Part shown: in pieces, positions 7,915 to 16,227 of the stretch
Numbering within the stretch: the first letter of the stretch is position 1
How the letters are laid out: every line of letters begins with the position of its first letter
Source of the DNA: Caldilineaceae bacterium SB0661_bin_32
Lineage (GTDB): Bacteria > Chloroflexota > Anaerolineae > Caldilineales > Caldilineaceae
DNA: 64,000 bases
Direction: 5' to 3'
Assembly: GCA_009841235.1 (NCBI GenBank)
Contig: VXMH01000071.1
Coordinates: 62,001 to 126,000 of the forward strand
Made by a program: the position numbers and the translations under genes
Notes under the pieces: model-generated
Told to the model about the DNA's origin: nothing
The model's input: the letters and a program-made list of their open reading frames with translations, nothing else
Databases searched by the model: none

Positions 7915-9206
7915 GTTGGCAGCTCTTCTCGACATGCTGCCGTCCAGCCTGACAGCCGGCCTTCTTCGAGCTGGCCGAGCAGCACATAGTCCCCCTGGTC
8001 GTCGCGCCGGTGATGCTGGAATCCATCTTCCCAAACGAGGACGTCGCGTACGTCAGTCTCTGCCGCATAGACAATGGCGGAATCAACGGTCCAGTTGTTG
8101 ACGTCAACCTGAATATGCAGCCCGGCCCGGCGTAACTTCTGCACCTGGGCCAGAGCATCCGGGCTTCCATGAGGCAGCGCCAGCGCGGCCTGCGGCCGGC
8201 GGCGGCCGCTCGCAGCGTCCGCCTCGTCCTGCCGCTGCCGAGCCACCAACAGCCGGTCCACGCCCAAGGCCGCCCCCACCGCCGGTTGAGAGGGTCCGAA
8301 GCGGCCCACAAGGTCATCGTATCTCCCGCCGCTGGCGACCGCTGTGCCGAGGCCGGGCGTTATCGCCTCGAATGAGACGCCCGTGTAGTAACCCAGATTG
8401 CGAATCTCAGTCAGATCGATGATGAGGCTGTCCAGAATGTCGTAACCGAGCAGAGCGTCAACGATACGGCGAAGGTTTTGCAGAGCTTCGTGCATCCCTC
8501 TGTTCTGAATGTGGCGTTCGGCCAGTGACAGGATGCCATCTACATTTCCGCCGACCAGCTGCGGCAGCGTCTCTACCGCCTGGCGCTGCCCGGTGCGGAG
8601 GGGCGTGTCCCGCAGAAAGTCGTCCAGAAGCGGTTCGCTCTTTCGTTCCAACGCCCATTGCAGCTGCTGCGCCTGCTGCGGATTGAGCGCCAGCGCTTCG
8701 AGGAGACTGCGATAGTAACGGATATGCCCGACAATCTGTCGAAATCCCTTCAGGCCGGCAGCCTTCAGGGCGGTGGCGGTAAGCGCCAGGATTTCGGCGT
8801 CGGCTGTGGGGCTCGGCGCGCCAATCAACTCGCCGCCTACCTGCCAGAATTCGCGCTGACGCCCGGCTTGTGGTTCCAGGTAGCGGAAGACGCTGCCGCC
8901 GTAACAGAATCGCTGCGGCATCGGCCAGTCGTGGAGCCGGGCTCCCACCAGGCGGGCCACCGACGTGGTAAATTCGGGCCGCAGGGAAAGCGTGCTGCCG
9001 TCACGGTCGAGAAAGCGGTACATGCCGCTGCGCAACCGGTCGTCATACTGCGCGCTCAAGGTCGAGTCGAACTCAAACATCGGCGGAATCACGTCGCCGT
9101 AACCCCAGCCGCGAAACGTCTCCATCAGTTGATCGAGGAGGCTCTGCCGGCTGCTGGCTTCATCCCAGAAGTAGTCGGCGACACCGAAGGGGACGTGCCC
9201 GTTCAT
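7911..9206 (-). CDS. hisZ: ATP phosphoribosyltransferase regulatory subunit (HisRS-like)
   Basis: A paralogue of histidyl-tRNA synthetase that activates short-form HisG and carries histidine feedback. The class II synthetase core is visible: YGDVIPPMFE, the LRPEFTTSVAR motif 2 region, RYLEPQAGRQREFWQVGGEL, and GGRYDDLVGRFG near residue 310. A C-terminal segment of about 100 residues resembles a reduced anticodon-binding domain. The order hisZ-hisG with a 4-nt overlap fixes the assignment as HisZ rather than HisS. The ATG at 9204-9206 overlaps the fmdB stop by 4 nt. The frame stays open upstream to 9461, but that part is antisense to nothing useful and has no homology I can see. Confidence 0.88.
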   Translation of the reverse strand: MNGHVPFGVADYFWDEASSRQSLLDQLMETFRGWGYGDVIPPMFEFDSTLSAQYDDRLRSGMYRFLDRDGSTLSLRPEFTTSVARLVGARLHDWPMPQRFCYGGSVFRYLEPQAGRQREFWQVGGELIGAPSPTADAEILALTATALKAAGLKGFRQIVGHIRYYRSLLEALALNPQQAQQLQWALERKSEPLLDDFLRDTPLRTGQRQAVETLPQLVGGNVDGILSLAERHIQNRGMHEALQNLRRIVDALLGYDILDSLIIDLTEIRNLGYYTGVSFEAITPGLGTAVASGGRYDDLVGRFGPSQPAVGAALGVDRLLVARQRQDEADAASGRRRPQAALALPHGSPDALAQVQKLRRAGLHIQVDVNNWTVDSAIVYAAETDVRDVLVWEDGFQHHRRDDQGDYVLLGQLEEGRLSGWTAACREELPT

Positions 9207-9490
9207 CTGCCCTGCTCGCGCTTTCGCTGACTGTTGGCCTGAAGTGTCTCGATCTGTTCCTTCGGTGTGTATGAGGCCGTCCTGGCCGACTCGGCGCTGG
9301 ACGCGCTCTCTTCCTGCGGCGTGAGTCCGCCCAGCTCCCCCAGAACGGCAACCCGTGAGACCGTCTGCTTTGTGGAGGCGCTGGCGCAGACAGGGCAGGC
9401 CGGCTGTCGGTCCTGCGCGGAGGCCATAGTTGGCCAGAGCCGGTCGAACCGGTTGTCGCATTCCAGGCAGATATACTCGTATATTGGCAT
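9203..9490 (-). CDS. FmdB-family putative zinc-ribbon protein
   Basis: A 95-residue protein opening with MPIYEYICLECDNRFDRLW, the signature of the FmdB family. The second half of the zinc ribbon is CPVC at residues 32-35. The family is named after a formamidase regulator, but its biochemical role is not settled. The C-terminal half is Ser/Gln/Glu-rich and looks disordered. It heads the fmdB-hisZ-hisG transcript and overlaps hisZ by 4 nt. Confidence 0.85.
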   Translation of the reverse strand: MPIYEYICLECDNRFDRLWPTMASAQDRQPACPVCASASTKQTVSRVAVLGELGGLTPQEESASSAESARTASYTPKEQIETLQANSQRKREQGR

Positions 9491-9554
9491 ATCGATCTCC
9501 GTTCCGACTCCACTGCCTCCGCCCCGGCAGTCACTCTATGCTTCGACTGACCAC

Positions 9555-9583
9555 AGTATGCCAAAGGAGGAACCAATGCTCAA
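9555..9583 (-). promoter_or_regulatory. promoter of fmdB-hisZ-hisG
   Basis: On the minus strand TTGAGC (9578-9583) and CATACT (9555-9560) are spaced 17 nt, about 65 nt upstream of the fmdB ATG. Together with the plus-strand promoter at 9656 it makes the 9491-10046 gap a divergent control region between the histidine and cobalamin operons. Confidence 0.55.
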
Positions 9584-9655
9584 AGGCTGGCACGCCCCAA
9601 AGAGTTCAAGCACTCTGGCCTGACGGCTTTGGGATGCTCCCCCCAGCCGCGCCAT

Positions 9656-9685
9656 TTGGACAGGCCCCGCCCCAGGTTGTATACT
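9656..9685 (+). promoter_or_regulatory. promoter of the cobalamin operon
   Basis: TTGGAC (9656-9661) and TATACT (9680-9685) are spaced 18 nt. Transcription would begin about 15-20 nt before the first conserved element of the cobalamin riboswitch, the expected arrangement. Confidence 0.65.
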
Positions 9686-9707
9686 GTCGGCAACTGAATA
9701 TCGAACG

Positions 9708-9875
9708 TCAGCGGTGCCCATGGTCCGGATGCCAGGGCTGAAAAGGCGAAGCCGGTTAGAGTCCGGCGCTGTCCCGCAACTGTAAGGGAGAACATCCTGC
9801 GCCCCCTTCAAGCTTGAAGGGAATCTCGCACGAGATTCGGTGGGGATTTTCCCAAGCCAGGTCGACCGCCTCTGT
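9708..9875 (+). ncRNA. cobalamin riboswitch
   Basis: The conserved series of a B12 aptamer is present in order: GGTGCC near 9713, GCCGGTTAGAGTCCGGCGC near 9750-9769, the B12 box CTGTCCCGCAACTGTAA (about 9769-9785), and AGCCAGGTCGACCGCC closing near 9855-9870. Peripheral helices are unusually regular: a perfect palindrome at 9804-9821 (CCCTTCAAG/CTTGAAGGG) and a perfect GAATCTCG/CGAGATTC hairpin at 9821-9838. Binding of adenosyl- or other cobalamins should lower expression of the downstream uptake and salvage genes. Boundaries are approximate. Confidence 0.93.
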
Positions 9876-9948
9876 CGTGCTCTTGAAACATCTCGTGGAT
9901 TGGGTGACGGAGTGAAGCCTCCGCATGTGGGGCTTGCATGACCGGTAG

Positions 9949-9983
9949 CGTCCGATCTCGACAGAGATCGGACGTTTCAGTTT
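9949..9983 (+). terminator. terminator-like hairpin in the riboswitch expression platform
   Basis: A perfect 11-bp stem (CGTCCGATCTC paired with GAGATCGGACG, loop GACA) is followed by TTTCAGTTT. It sits about 75 nt after the cobalamin aptamer and 70 nt before the first start codon. The T tract is interrupted, so termination may be partial. Confidence 0.65.
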
Positions 9984-10046
9984 GTGCGGCTGTTTCGGGT
10001 GACGCGGCAGGGGCATCAACCCATTTCAAACTCTGAGGAGAGAGTG

Positions 10047-11288
10047 ATGCAACGTCTGCCAAACTACCTTCTTGTCATCGTATTGCTGGTTTTGTGCGGT
10101 TGTGTTGCACAGCCAGCTCCGCTATCCTCGCCGCCGGACGGCGCCTCAGGCAACTCTGCCGCGGCGGCTGCGTCTCCGGACCAGAACCTGCATGACGGCT
10201 GCGTCGAATCGTACGACCCGGCAGTCGACTATTTTCCACAGAAGCTGTCGGTTGCCTATGCTTCCGGCTTCGACGTCGAGTATCGCAACAACTACAAGAT
10301 CGTTACCGTCACTAATCCGTGGCAGGGGGCGCAGGAGAGTTTCCGTTATCTGCTACTCCAGTGCGGCACCCCCGCGCCTCAAGGCGTGGAAGGCGCCGTC
10401 GTCGAAGTGCCGGTCAAGAACATCATTGCCATGTCGACCACCTATCTGCCCACTCTTGAGGATCTGGGACTGATTGACAGGCTGATTGGGTTGGACAGCT
10501 ATATGTGGACAACGAACCCGGCCGTGCGCACGCGCATCGAATCCGGAGACGTCGCCGAAATCGGCGGCGGCGCGGCCGTCAATGTGGAGCTGACGCTCGA
10601 CCTGGACCCGGCGCTGGTGATGACCTACGGGACCGGATTTGCCGACTACGACACACATCCTGTGCTTCTGGAAGCCGGTATTCCCGTCGCGCTAAACGGC
10701 GACTTTGTTGAGCAGAGTCCGCTCGGGCGGGCGGAGTGGATGAAATTCATCGCGCTGTTTTTCAACCGGGAGGCTGACGCCGCAGCGCAGTTCGACACCG
10801 TCGCGATGGAATATCATGCCGTCGCGGAGCTGGCGGCAACCCTTACTGAGCGGCCCTCGGTACTGCTCGGGAGCGTCTACAACGGCACCTGGTATGTCGC
10901 GGGCGGCGGGAGCTACATGGCCAGATTACTGGCCGACGCCGGCGCTGCCTACCTCTGGTCGGATGAAGGGGATGTGGGCGCGCTTCCGCTGGACTTTGAG
11001 TCGGTATACGCGGTGGCGGCAGAGGCCGAATTCTGGCTCAACCCCGACAATTCCTTCTGGTTCAGCGTCGAAAACGTACTCGACAGCGACCCCCGCTACG
11101 GTGATTTTGCACCGCTGAAACGTGGACGGATGTACAACAACAACGCCCGAGTGAACGAGAATGGGGGCAATGCCTACTACGAAGAGGGCGCAGCCCATCC
11201 CGAAAGGGTTCTGAAGGATCTGGTTAAGATCCTGCACCCGCATCTGCTGCCGGACCATGAGCTCCGGTTTTACCAGCAGGTCCAATGA
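10047..11288 (+). CDS. cobalamin-type ABC transporter substrate-binding lipoprotein
   Basis: A periplasmic-binding-protein-2 family lipoprotein of 413 residues. The signal peptide ends in a lipobox with the acylated Cys at residue 19 (VLCGC). The core contains the family layout, with TTYLPTLEDLGLIDRLIGLD near 130, PALVMTYG, and PSVLLGSVYNGTWYVAGGGSYMARLLADAGA. The family also binds ferric siderophores and haem. The riboswitch and the cobS, cobU and pduO genes make corrinoid the likely ligand. I chose the ATG at 10047, which has GAGGAG 7 nt upstream and leads directly into the signal peptide. Confidence 0.85.
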   Translation: MQRLPNYLLVIVLLVLCGCVAQPAPLSSPPDGASGNSAAAAASPDQNLHDGCVESYDPAVDYFPQKLSVAYASGFDVEYRNNYKIVTVTNPWQGAQESFRYLLLQCGTPAPQGVEGAVVEVPVKNIIAMSTTYLPTLEDLGLIDRLIGLDSYMWTTNPAVRTRIESGDVAEIGGGAAVNVELTLDLDPALVMTYGTGFADYDTHPVLLEAGIPVALNGDFVEQSPLGRAEWMKFIALFFNREADAAAQFDTVAMEYHAVAELAATLTERPSVLLGSVYNGTWYVAGGGSYMARLLADAGAAYLWSDEGDVGALPLDFESVYAVAAEAEFWLNPDNSFWFSVENVLDSDPRYGDFAPLKRGRMYNNNARVNENGGNAYYEEGAAHPERVLKDLVKILHPHLLPDHELRFYQQVQ

Positions 11289-11355
11289 TCAGGATTTCGC
11301 CCCGGCGGAAGTGTGACGGCCGGCGTTGGCGCGGTCCGGGAGGCCCGGGCGCCCC

Positions 11356-12111
11356 GTGAGAGCAGCTCTGATCAGTGTTGCGGTCGCGTTTCAGTTTCTG
11401 ACAATCGTACCGCCGCCCCTGCGCCGGAAAGTATCGCCTGAAGAGTTGGGAAAGTCGGTGACCTTCTTCCCGCTTGTTGGCCTGCTGATGGGGCTTCTTC
11501 TGTTCGGGCTGCACAGGCTTCTGTCTGCCGTCTTCCCGGTAACGGTGGCAGCGGCGATCCTGCTGGCTGTCTGGATTGCCTGCAGCGGGGCTCTGCACTT
11601 TGACGGCCTGCTGGACGCGGCGGACGGTCTGCTGGGAGGTCGCACGCCGGAGGATCGAATGCGCATCCTCCGGGATGAGCGCGTCGGCGCGTTTGCAGTC
11701 GCCGCCGGAGGTACTGTGCTCCTGTTGAAGTTCGCCGCAATGGGGAACATTGGGGAGGCGGGCGCACTCATCGCCGCGCCGGTCGCGGGGCGGTGGCTGA
11801 CCAGTATGGGCGTCGTTCTGTTCTCGTACGCCCGTACCGATGGTCTGGGACGGGATATGAAGGACAACGCTGGCTGGCCCCAGGCCGCAGGAGCGACGGC
11901 CATTGCTGCCGCGACGCTGGGACTCCTCGCTCCGTCCGTGGGCATCGCGGCTACCGGCGCGGCTATGGTCCTGGTCTGCATCAGCGCCTGGCTTCTTGTC
12001 AGATTCACTTTGTCGCGTATCCCAGGGCTGACCGGCGATATCTACGGCGCGCTGTGTGAAGTCGGCGAGACCGTCTGCATCGTGACGCTGGCGGCAAACT
12101 GGGCTGCCTAG
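11356..12111 (+). CDS. cobS: adenosylcobinamide-GDP ribazoletransferase
   Basis: A membrane enzyme that joins adenosylcobinamide-GDP and alpha-ribazole to make adenosylcobalamin (or its phosphate). The conserved core HFDGLLDAADGLLGGRTPEDRMRILRD with its acidic metal-binding residues is near 80-110, followed by GAFAVAAG and PVAGRW. Five to six hydrophobic segments are apparent. The start is uncertain: the GTG at 11356 gives 251 residues, close to family length, and a TTG at 11326 would add ten. It follows the binding protein by 67 nt and precedes cobU. Confidence 0.9.
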   Translation: MRAALISVAVAFQFLTIVPPPLRRKVSPEELGKSVTFFPLVGLLMGLLLFGLHRLLSAVFPVTVAAAILLAVWIACSGALHFDGLLDAADGLLGGRTPEDRMRILRDERVGAFAVAAGGTVLLLKFAAMGNIGEAGALIAAPVAGRWLTSMGVVLFSYARTDGLGRDMKDNAGWPQAAGATAIAAATLGLLAPSVGIAATGAAMVLVCISAWLLVRFTLSRIPGLTGDIYGALCEVGETVCIVTLAANWAA

Positions 12112-12231
12112 GACAAAACTTCCTTGTCATTGAGGCCCGCTGCAGAGCGAGTCTCCGCCTGCAAAATAACCTGGCTGGCGGACAATCGGGGACACATTCT
12201 GGGGCCTGTTGACTCGCTGGCTGGAGAAGGA

Positions 12232-12858
12232 ATGAAATCAGTGGGGGAACTGATACTGATTCTTGGCGGCGCCCGCAGCGGCAAGAGTGCAGAAGCCGTC
12301 CGTACAGCGAGTGAGCGTGCAGACGGACAGGTGCTCTTTGTGGCGACCGCTGAACCCGGCGACGATGAAATGCGGCTTCGCATAGAGAAACACAGGGCCG
12401 AGCGCCCCGTACACTGGCACACGCTGGAAGCGCCGCGCAATGTCGGGCAGGCGATCGGTGGACAGTCCCAGACCTTTGCGACCATTATCGTGGACTGCAT
12501 CACGCTACTGGTATCGAACCTGCTGGTCGACGGGCCAGACCCTTATGCTGAAGCAGTGCGGCTTGAGGTGGACAGGGAGATCGCGGAGCTCCTGAAAGCG
12601 GCGAACGATATGCCGGATACGAGCCGGTTGATTGTCGTTTCAAACGAGGTGGGTACCGGCATGGCGCCCCTCACGCCTTTAGGGAGAGCCTTCCGCGACC
12701 TCGTGGGTCAGGCGAATCAGACATTGGCCGCAGCCGCTGACAGGGCGGTCCTGATGGTGGCCGGCCTTCCGTTGATGCTGAAGGGCGGGGAACCCCGGCA
12801 ACCCGTCTCCGTCCGCATGGCGTCGGCGGCGAAGGCAGCCGCAACGAGAGATGAATAG
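12232..12858 (+). CDS. cobU: bifunctional adenosylcobinamide kinase / adenosylcobinamide-phosphate guanylyltransferase
   Basis: Activates cobinamide by phosphorylation and GMP transfer for the CobS step. The P-loop GGARSGKS is near residue 12. FVATAEPGDDEM, RIEKHRAERPVHWHT with the guanylylated histidine region, DCITLLVSNLL, and SNEVGTGMAPLTPLGRAFRD are all typical of the family. The ATG at 12232 has GGAG 5 nt upstream and gives 208 residues. The 3' end overlaps the permease start by 8 nt. Confidence 0.92.
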   Translation: MKSVGELILILGGARSGKSAEAVRTASERADGQVLFVATAEPGDDEMRLRIEKHRAERPVHWHTLEAPRNVGQAIGGQSQTFATIIVDCITLLVSNLLVDGPDPYAEAVRLEVDREIAELLKAANDMPDTSRLIVVSNEVGTGMAPLTPLGRAFRDLVGQANQTLAAAADRAVLMVAGLPLMLKGGEPRQPVSVRMASAAKAAATRDE

Positions 12859-13975
12859 AGAGAATGTTCCCTTCGCCACATCCAGTATTCGGGTCCACCC
12901 TTCGCTGACGCGGGGCTTTTCCGTTGCCCCCGGTCTGCTGCTGGCCGGGCTGGCGTTCGTGGCGCTTGCGGCATTCATGTTGAGCTTGGCGGTAGGTTCC
13001 GTTCGCATCCCTCTTGACGAGATCGTGTCCGTGCTGTTGGGTGGGGATGCCTCCAAGCAGGCCTGGGCGACGATTGTTCTCAAATTCCGCTTGCCAAAGG
13101 CCTTGACCGCGATGCTGGCCGGCGCCGCACTTTCGGTCAGCGGACTGCAGATGCAGACCCTGTTCCGCAATCCCCTCGCCGGGCCGTTCGTGCTGGGCAT
13201 CAGCTCCGGCGCCAGCCTGGGCGTCGCTTTGACCGTGCTGCTGGCCGGCGTGGCCGTCGGCCTCGGCGGCAGCACGACCCTTCTGGCGGGGATCAGTCTT
13301 GCGGGTGATACCAGCCTGGCCCTGTCCGCGATTGCCGGCTCCGGTCTGGTGCTGCTGCTTGTGATGTCGGTGGCCCGCAGAGTGCAGAGCGGCATGACGC
13401 TGCTCATCCTGGGCCTGATGTTCGGCTATACGACGAGCGCCCTGGTGAGCGTGCTGATCTATTTCAGTGTCGTTGAGCGCATTCAAGCCTACATCTCCTG
13501 GACGTTCGGCTCTTTCGGCGGCGTCACCTGGCGCCAGCTCCAGGTCATGGCGCCGGCGATTCTCGTGGGGTTGGCAGGCGGTCATCTATTGATGAAACCT
13601 TTGAACGCACTGCTTCTGGGGGAGACCTACGCCCTTTCTCTTGGACTGAATGTACGCCGTGTGCGCCTGGGAATCATTGGCACGTCGGCAGTGCTGGCCG
13701 GCGTTGTTACCGCTTTCTGCGGGCCGATCGGCTTTCTGGGGATCGCGGTGCCGCATCTCTGCCGCACTCTGCTGCATACGTCGGACCACCGGCTGCTGCT
13801 GCCCGCCGTCTCTTTCATGGGCGCCACGCTGGCCCTGGGCGCAGATATCGTCGCCGGGCTGCCCGGAAGTCAACTGACTCTGCCCCTGAACGCCGTGACC
13901 GCTCTGCTTGGCGCACCGGTTGTCATCTGGGTGATTCTCCGCCAACGCAATCTGCGGCAGGCATTCGCGGGTTGA
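12851..13975 (+). CDS. FecCD/BtuC-type ABC transporter permease, corrinoid uptake
   Basis: A polytopic permease of 374 residues, with about ten hydrophobic segments. Family signatures are visible: RLPKALTAMLAGAALSVSGLQMQTLFRNPLAGPFVLGISSGASLG, and the cytoplasmic loop FCGPIGFLGIAVPHLCRTLL that contacts the ATPase. It overlaps cobU by 8 nt and is followed 12 nt later by the ATPase gene. The N-terminal 28 residues are hydrophilic and poorly conserved. The riboswitch context points to cobalamin or cobinamide rather than siderophore. Confidence 0.9.
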   Translation: MNRENVPFATSSIRVHPSLTRGFSVAPGLLLAGLAFVALAAFMLSLAVGSVRIPLDEIVSVLLGGDASKQAWATIVLKFRLPKALTAMLAGAALSVSGLQMQTLFRNPLAGPFVLGISSGASLGVALTVLLAGVAVGLGGSTTLLAGISLAGDTSLALSAIAGSGLVLLLVMSVARRVQSGMTLLILGLMFGYTTSALVSVLIYFSVVERIQAYISWTFGSFGGVTWRQLQVMAPAILVGLAGGHLLMKPLNALLLGETYALSLGLNVRRVRLGIIGTSAVLAGVVTAFCGPIGFLGIAVPHLCRTLLHTSDHRLLLPAVSFMGATLALGADIVAGLPGSQLTLPLNAVTALLGAPVVIWVILRQRNLRQAFAG

Positions 13976-13987
13976 CCGGGTGCTGGC

Positions 13988-15106
13988 ATGATGATGAACG
14001 GGACTGTACTGCGAACGAGAGACCTCTCCATAGGCTATCGCCGCGCCCGCAAAGCGCCCGTTGTCATCGCCAGCGATCTGAATTTCTCACTACGGCCGGG
14101 GGAGTTGGTCTGTTTGCTGGGGCCGAACGGCGCCGGAAAGTCGACCCTCATGCGTACCCTGGCCCGTCTTCAACCTTCTCTGTCAGGGCAGATCTGGCTG
14201 GATGAGCGACCCCTCGACGACCTGAGGCCCGGCCAGCTGGCCCGCCGCCTGAGCATCGTCTTGACAGACCGGGTCGACGTCGGCGCAATGTCCGGTTACG
14301 GACTGGTCAGCCTGGGCCGCCATCCCTACACCGGCTGGGCAGGGACGATGAGCGGGCAGGACCAACAGATCGTTCAGTGGGCGCTGCACGCCGTCCGCGC
14401 CAATGATCTGTCTGACCGGCTGACTGTCGAAATGAGCGACGGCGAGCGTCAAAAAGTCCTCATCGCCCGTGCGCTGGCGCAGCAGCCGCGGGTCATGCTG
14501 CTGGACGAGCCCACCGCCTTCCTCGACCTCCCCCGACGGGTGGAAGTGATGGATCTGTTGCGCCAGCTCGCCAGCGAGAACAGCCAGGCAATCCTGCTTT
14601 CCACGCACGATCTCGACCTGGCACTGCGCAACGCCGACCGCCTATGGTTGCTGTCGGCGGATGGCGAACTCTTCGACGGCGCGCCCGAGGACCTGATACT
14701 CAACGGCGCGTTTGAACGCGTTTTCTCCGCCGAAGGGGTGACGTTCGACCGCGAGCGCGGATCCTTCCATACGCGCCAGGAAGCCTGCGGGCGGCTGCGA
14801 TTGGAAGGAGACGGCGTGGCGGCCTTCTGGACGCGTCGCGCACTGGAGCGAATCGGGTACGCGGTGGAGCGAGAAGGAGAGGGCGGGGAGTCCTCTTCCT
14901 ACCGGTCGAACCTCAATCCTCCGCAATCGGTCAACGGCGCCGTTACCGTACGCAAGCGGGACGGCGGCCTTATCTATATGCTTGAGATTGAAGGGCGGGA
15001 AGAACTGTTTGCGACGTTAAATGCCCTGACCACATACCTGCGCCGCGGCGGCGCTGGAGGGGAATCTGATGCCAAGGTTGACGAAGATCTATACGCGCGG
15101 CGGTGA
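13988..15106 (+). CDS. corrinoid-type ABC transporter ATPase with extra C-terminal domain
   Basis: The energising subunit of the importer. Walker A GPNGAGKS is at 45-52. The signature is a variant, MSDGERQK, in place of LSGGQRQ. Walker B is [13 protein letters not shown], followed by the H-loop STHDLDLAL. The ATPase core ends near residue 255. A further stretch of about 110 residues follows, with a predicted alpha/beta pattern ([37 protein letters not shown]). It is not part of usual BtuD or FecE proteins of about 260 residues. Three consecutive ATG codons (13988, 13991, 13994) could start it. The 3' end overlaps pduO by 38 nt. Confidence 0.9.
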   Translation: MMMNGTVLRTRDLSIGYRRARKAPVVIASDLNFSLRPGELVCLLGPNGAGKSTLMRTLARLQPSLSGQIWLDERPLDDLRPGQLARRLSIVLTDRVDVGAMSGYGLVSLGRHPYTGWAGTMSGQDQQIVQWALHAVRANDLSDRLTVEMSDGERQKVLIARALAQQPRVMLLDEPTAFLDLPRRVEVMDLLRQLASENSQAILLSTHDLDLALRNADRLWLLSADGELFDGAPEDLILNGAFERVFSAEGVTFDRERGSFHTRQEACGRLRLEGDGVAAFWTRRALERIGYAVEREGEGGESSSYRSNLNPPQSVNGAVTVRKRDGGLIYMLEIEGREELFATLNALTTYLRRGGAGGESDAKVDEDLYARR

Positions 15107-15632
15107 CGACGGGACAACCGCCCTGGGCGGCGGTCAGCGCGTCCCCAAGGACTCTCTGCGCGTCCAGTTGTACGGGACCGTTGACGAGTTGAACGCGCAC
15201 ATCGGCGTCGCGTTGGCCGGCGGCCTGTGCGAGCGCTTGCAAAGGACGCTGCCTGAGATTCAGAATGAACTGTTCCACCTGGGATCGGATCTGTGCTTTC
15301 TGGAAGAGGATAAACTGCGCTATACGCCCCCGCAGATCGAGGAGCGCCACGTGGACCGGTTAGAGGCGCTCCTCGATGAGCTGACGCCGGTCGTCGGCCC
15401 CCTGGAAAACTTTATCCTGCCGGGCGGCTCGCAGGGCGCATCCCACTTGCACGTCGCGCGTACCGTGTGCCGGCGGGCGGAACGGGAAGCAACTTCGCTG
15501 GCCAAGGAAGAGAGAATCAACCCGCAGGCCATGCGCTATCTGAATCGGCTGTCCGACGCGCTCTTCGTGATGTCCCGCCTTGAGAACCTGCGACAGGGGG
15601 TCGCGGAGCCGCTGTGGGACCCGGCGGCATGA
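15069..15632 (+). CDS. PduO-type cob(I)alamin adenosyltransferase
   Basis: Transfers the adenosyl group of ATP to cob(I)alamin, making the active coenzyme. The N-terminal [21 protein letters not shown] is the ATP-binding signature. [17 protein letters not shown] and the helix [14 protein letters not shown] (with the ATP-site Arg/Glu) complete the PduO/MMAB pattern. Length 187 matches the family. Translation is probably coupled to the ATPase gene, whose last 38 nt it overlaps. GGAGGGG precedes the ATG by a few nt. Confidence 0.93.
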   Translation: MPRLTKIYTRGGDDGTTALGGGQRVPKDSLRVQLYGTVDELNAHIGVALAGGLCERLQRTLPEIQNELFHLGSDLCFLEEDKLRYTPPQIEERHVDRLEALLDELTPVVGPLENFILPGGSQGASHLHVARTVCRRAEREATSLAKEERINPQAMRYLNRLSDALFVMSRLENLRQGVAEPLWDPAA

Positions 15633-15728
15633 GCGAACGCAGCGTCTCCAAAAGCGCTGCGGCCTGCTAACGCTTCCACGACTTACGGGTCTTTCCCTTT
15701 GCGCTGCCTGGCTTAAGCGGGGATACGG

Positions 15729-16094
15729 ATGGAGGAGATTTCAGTGGACCTGCCGGAGATGGCGCCCTACACGCGTCACGTTTTCATATGTTCAGGGCCG
15801 TTCTGCGATCCCGACGGCAAGGCGAACCGGCTCTATGCACAGCTGGCCCGCAAGTTGGGCGACTTGGGAGAGTACGACAACCCACTGCGCGTTAAGCGGG
15901 GGACCTCGCCATGTCTGGGCGTATGTCACAGCGGCCCCGTACTGGTCGTTTACCCTGAAGGCATCTGGTACTGCCAGGTCGACGAAGCCCTCCTGGACAG
16001 GATCGTCGAGGAGCATCTCCGCAACGGCAAACCCGTCGAGGAAGCGATCTATCATCGTCTCACTGACAACGCTCACTCAAGTGACGTCAGATAA
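15729..16094 (+). CDS. thioredoxin-like 2Fe-2S ferredoxin
   Basis: A 121-residue protein with four cysteines in the CX4C...CX3C arrangement of thioredoxin-like 2Fe-2S ferredoxins: C21 and C26 (CSGPFC), C62 and C66 (CLGVC). The C-terminus carries the family motif [15 protein letters not shown]. Such ferredoxins are known as electron carriers and occur near corrinoid genes. Cob(II)alamin must be reduced before the PduO reaction, so a role as reductant is an attractive inference, not something the sequence proves. It begins 97 nt after pduO and is the last gene of the plus-strand run. Confidence 0.82.
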   Translation: MEEISVDLPEMAPYTRHVFICSGPFCDPDGKANRLYAQLARKLGDLGEYDNPLRVKRGTSPCLGVCHSGPVLVVYPEGIWYCQVDEALLDRIVEEHLRNGKPVEEAIYHRLTDNAHSSDVR

Positions 16095-16100
16095 GCGAAA

Positions 16101-16132
16101 ACCGCACGCAGTCCGTCCGGGCTGAGTGCGGT
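16101..16132. terminator. possible bidirectional terminator hairpin
   Basis: ACCGCAC (16101-16107) pairs with GTGCGGT (16126-16132) between the convergent ferredoxin and SDR genes. There is no T run, so this is a weak call based on position and symmetry. Confidence 0.35.
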
Positions 16133-16227
16133 CGCGCTGCACTACATTGATTCAACGGCCGCCCCGTTCCTGACTCCAGGTCTTCAAAAGAGGCGCCGGC
16201 TGTTGCCAACACTGAAGCCTTCAGCCG

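Noticed and set aside
9576-9623. 15-codon plus-strand frame with AAAGGAGG upstream (MLKGWHAPKSSSTLA)
   Set aside because: Good ribosome site but very short, lies before the cobalamin promoter and overlaps the divergent fmdB promoter; probably chance.
12671-13585. 304-codon minus-strand frame opposite cobU and the permease
   Set aside because: Gln/His/Arg/Gly composition without domains, antisense to two firm genes.
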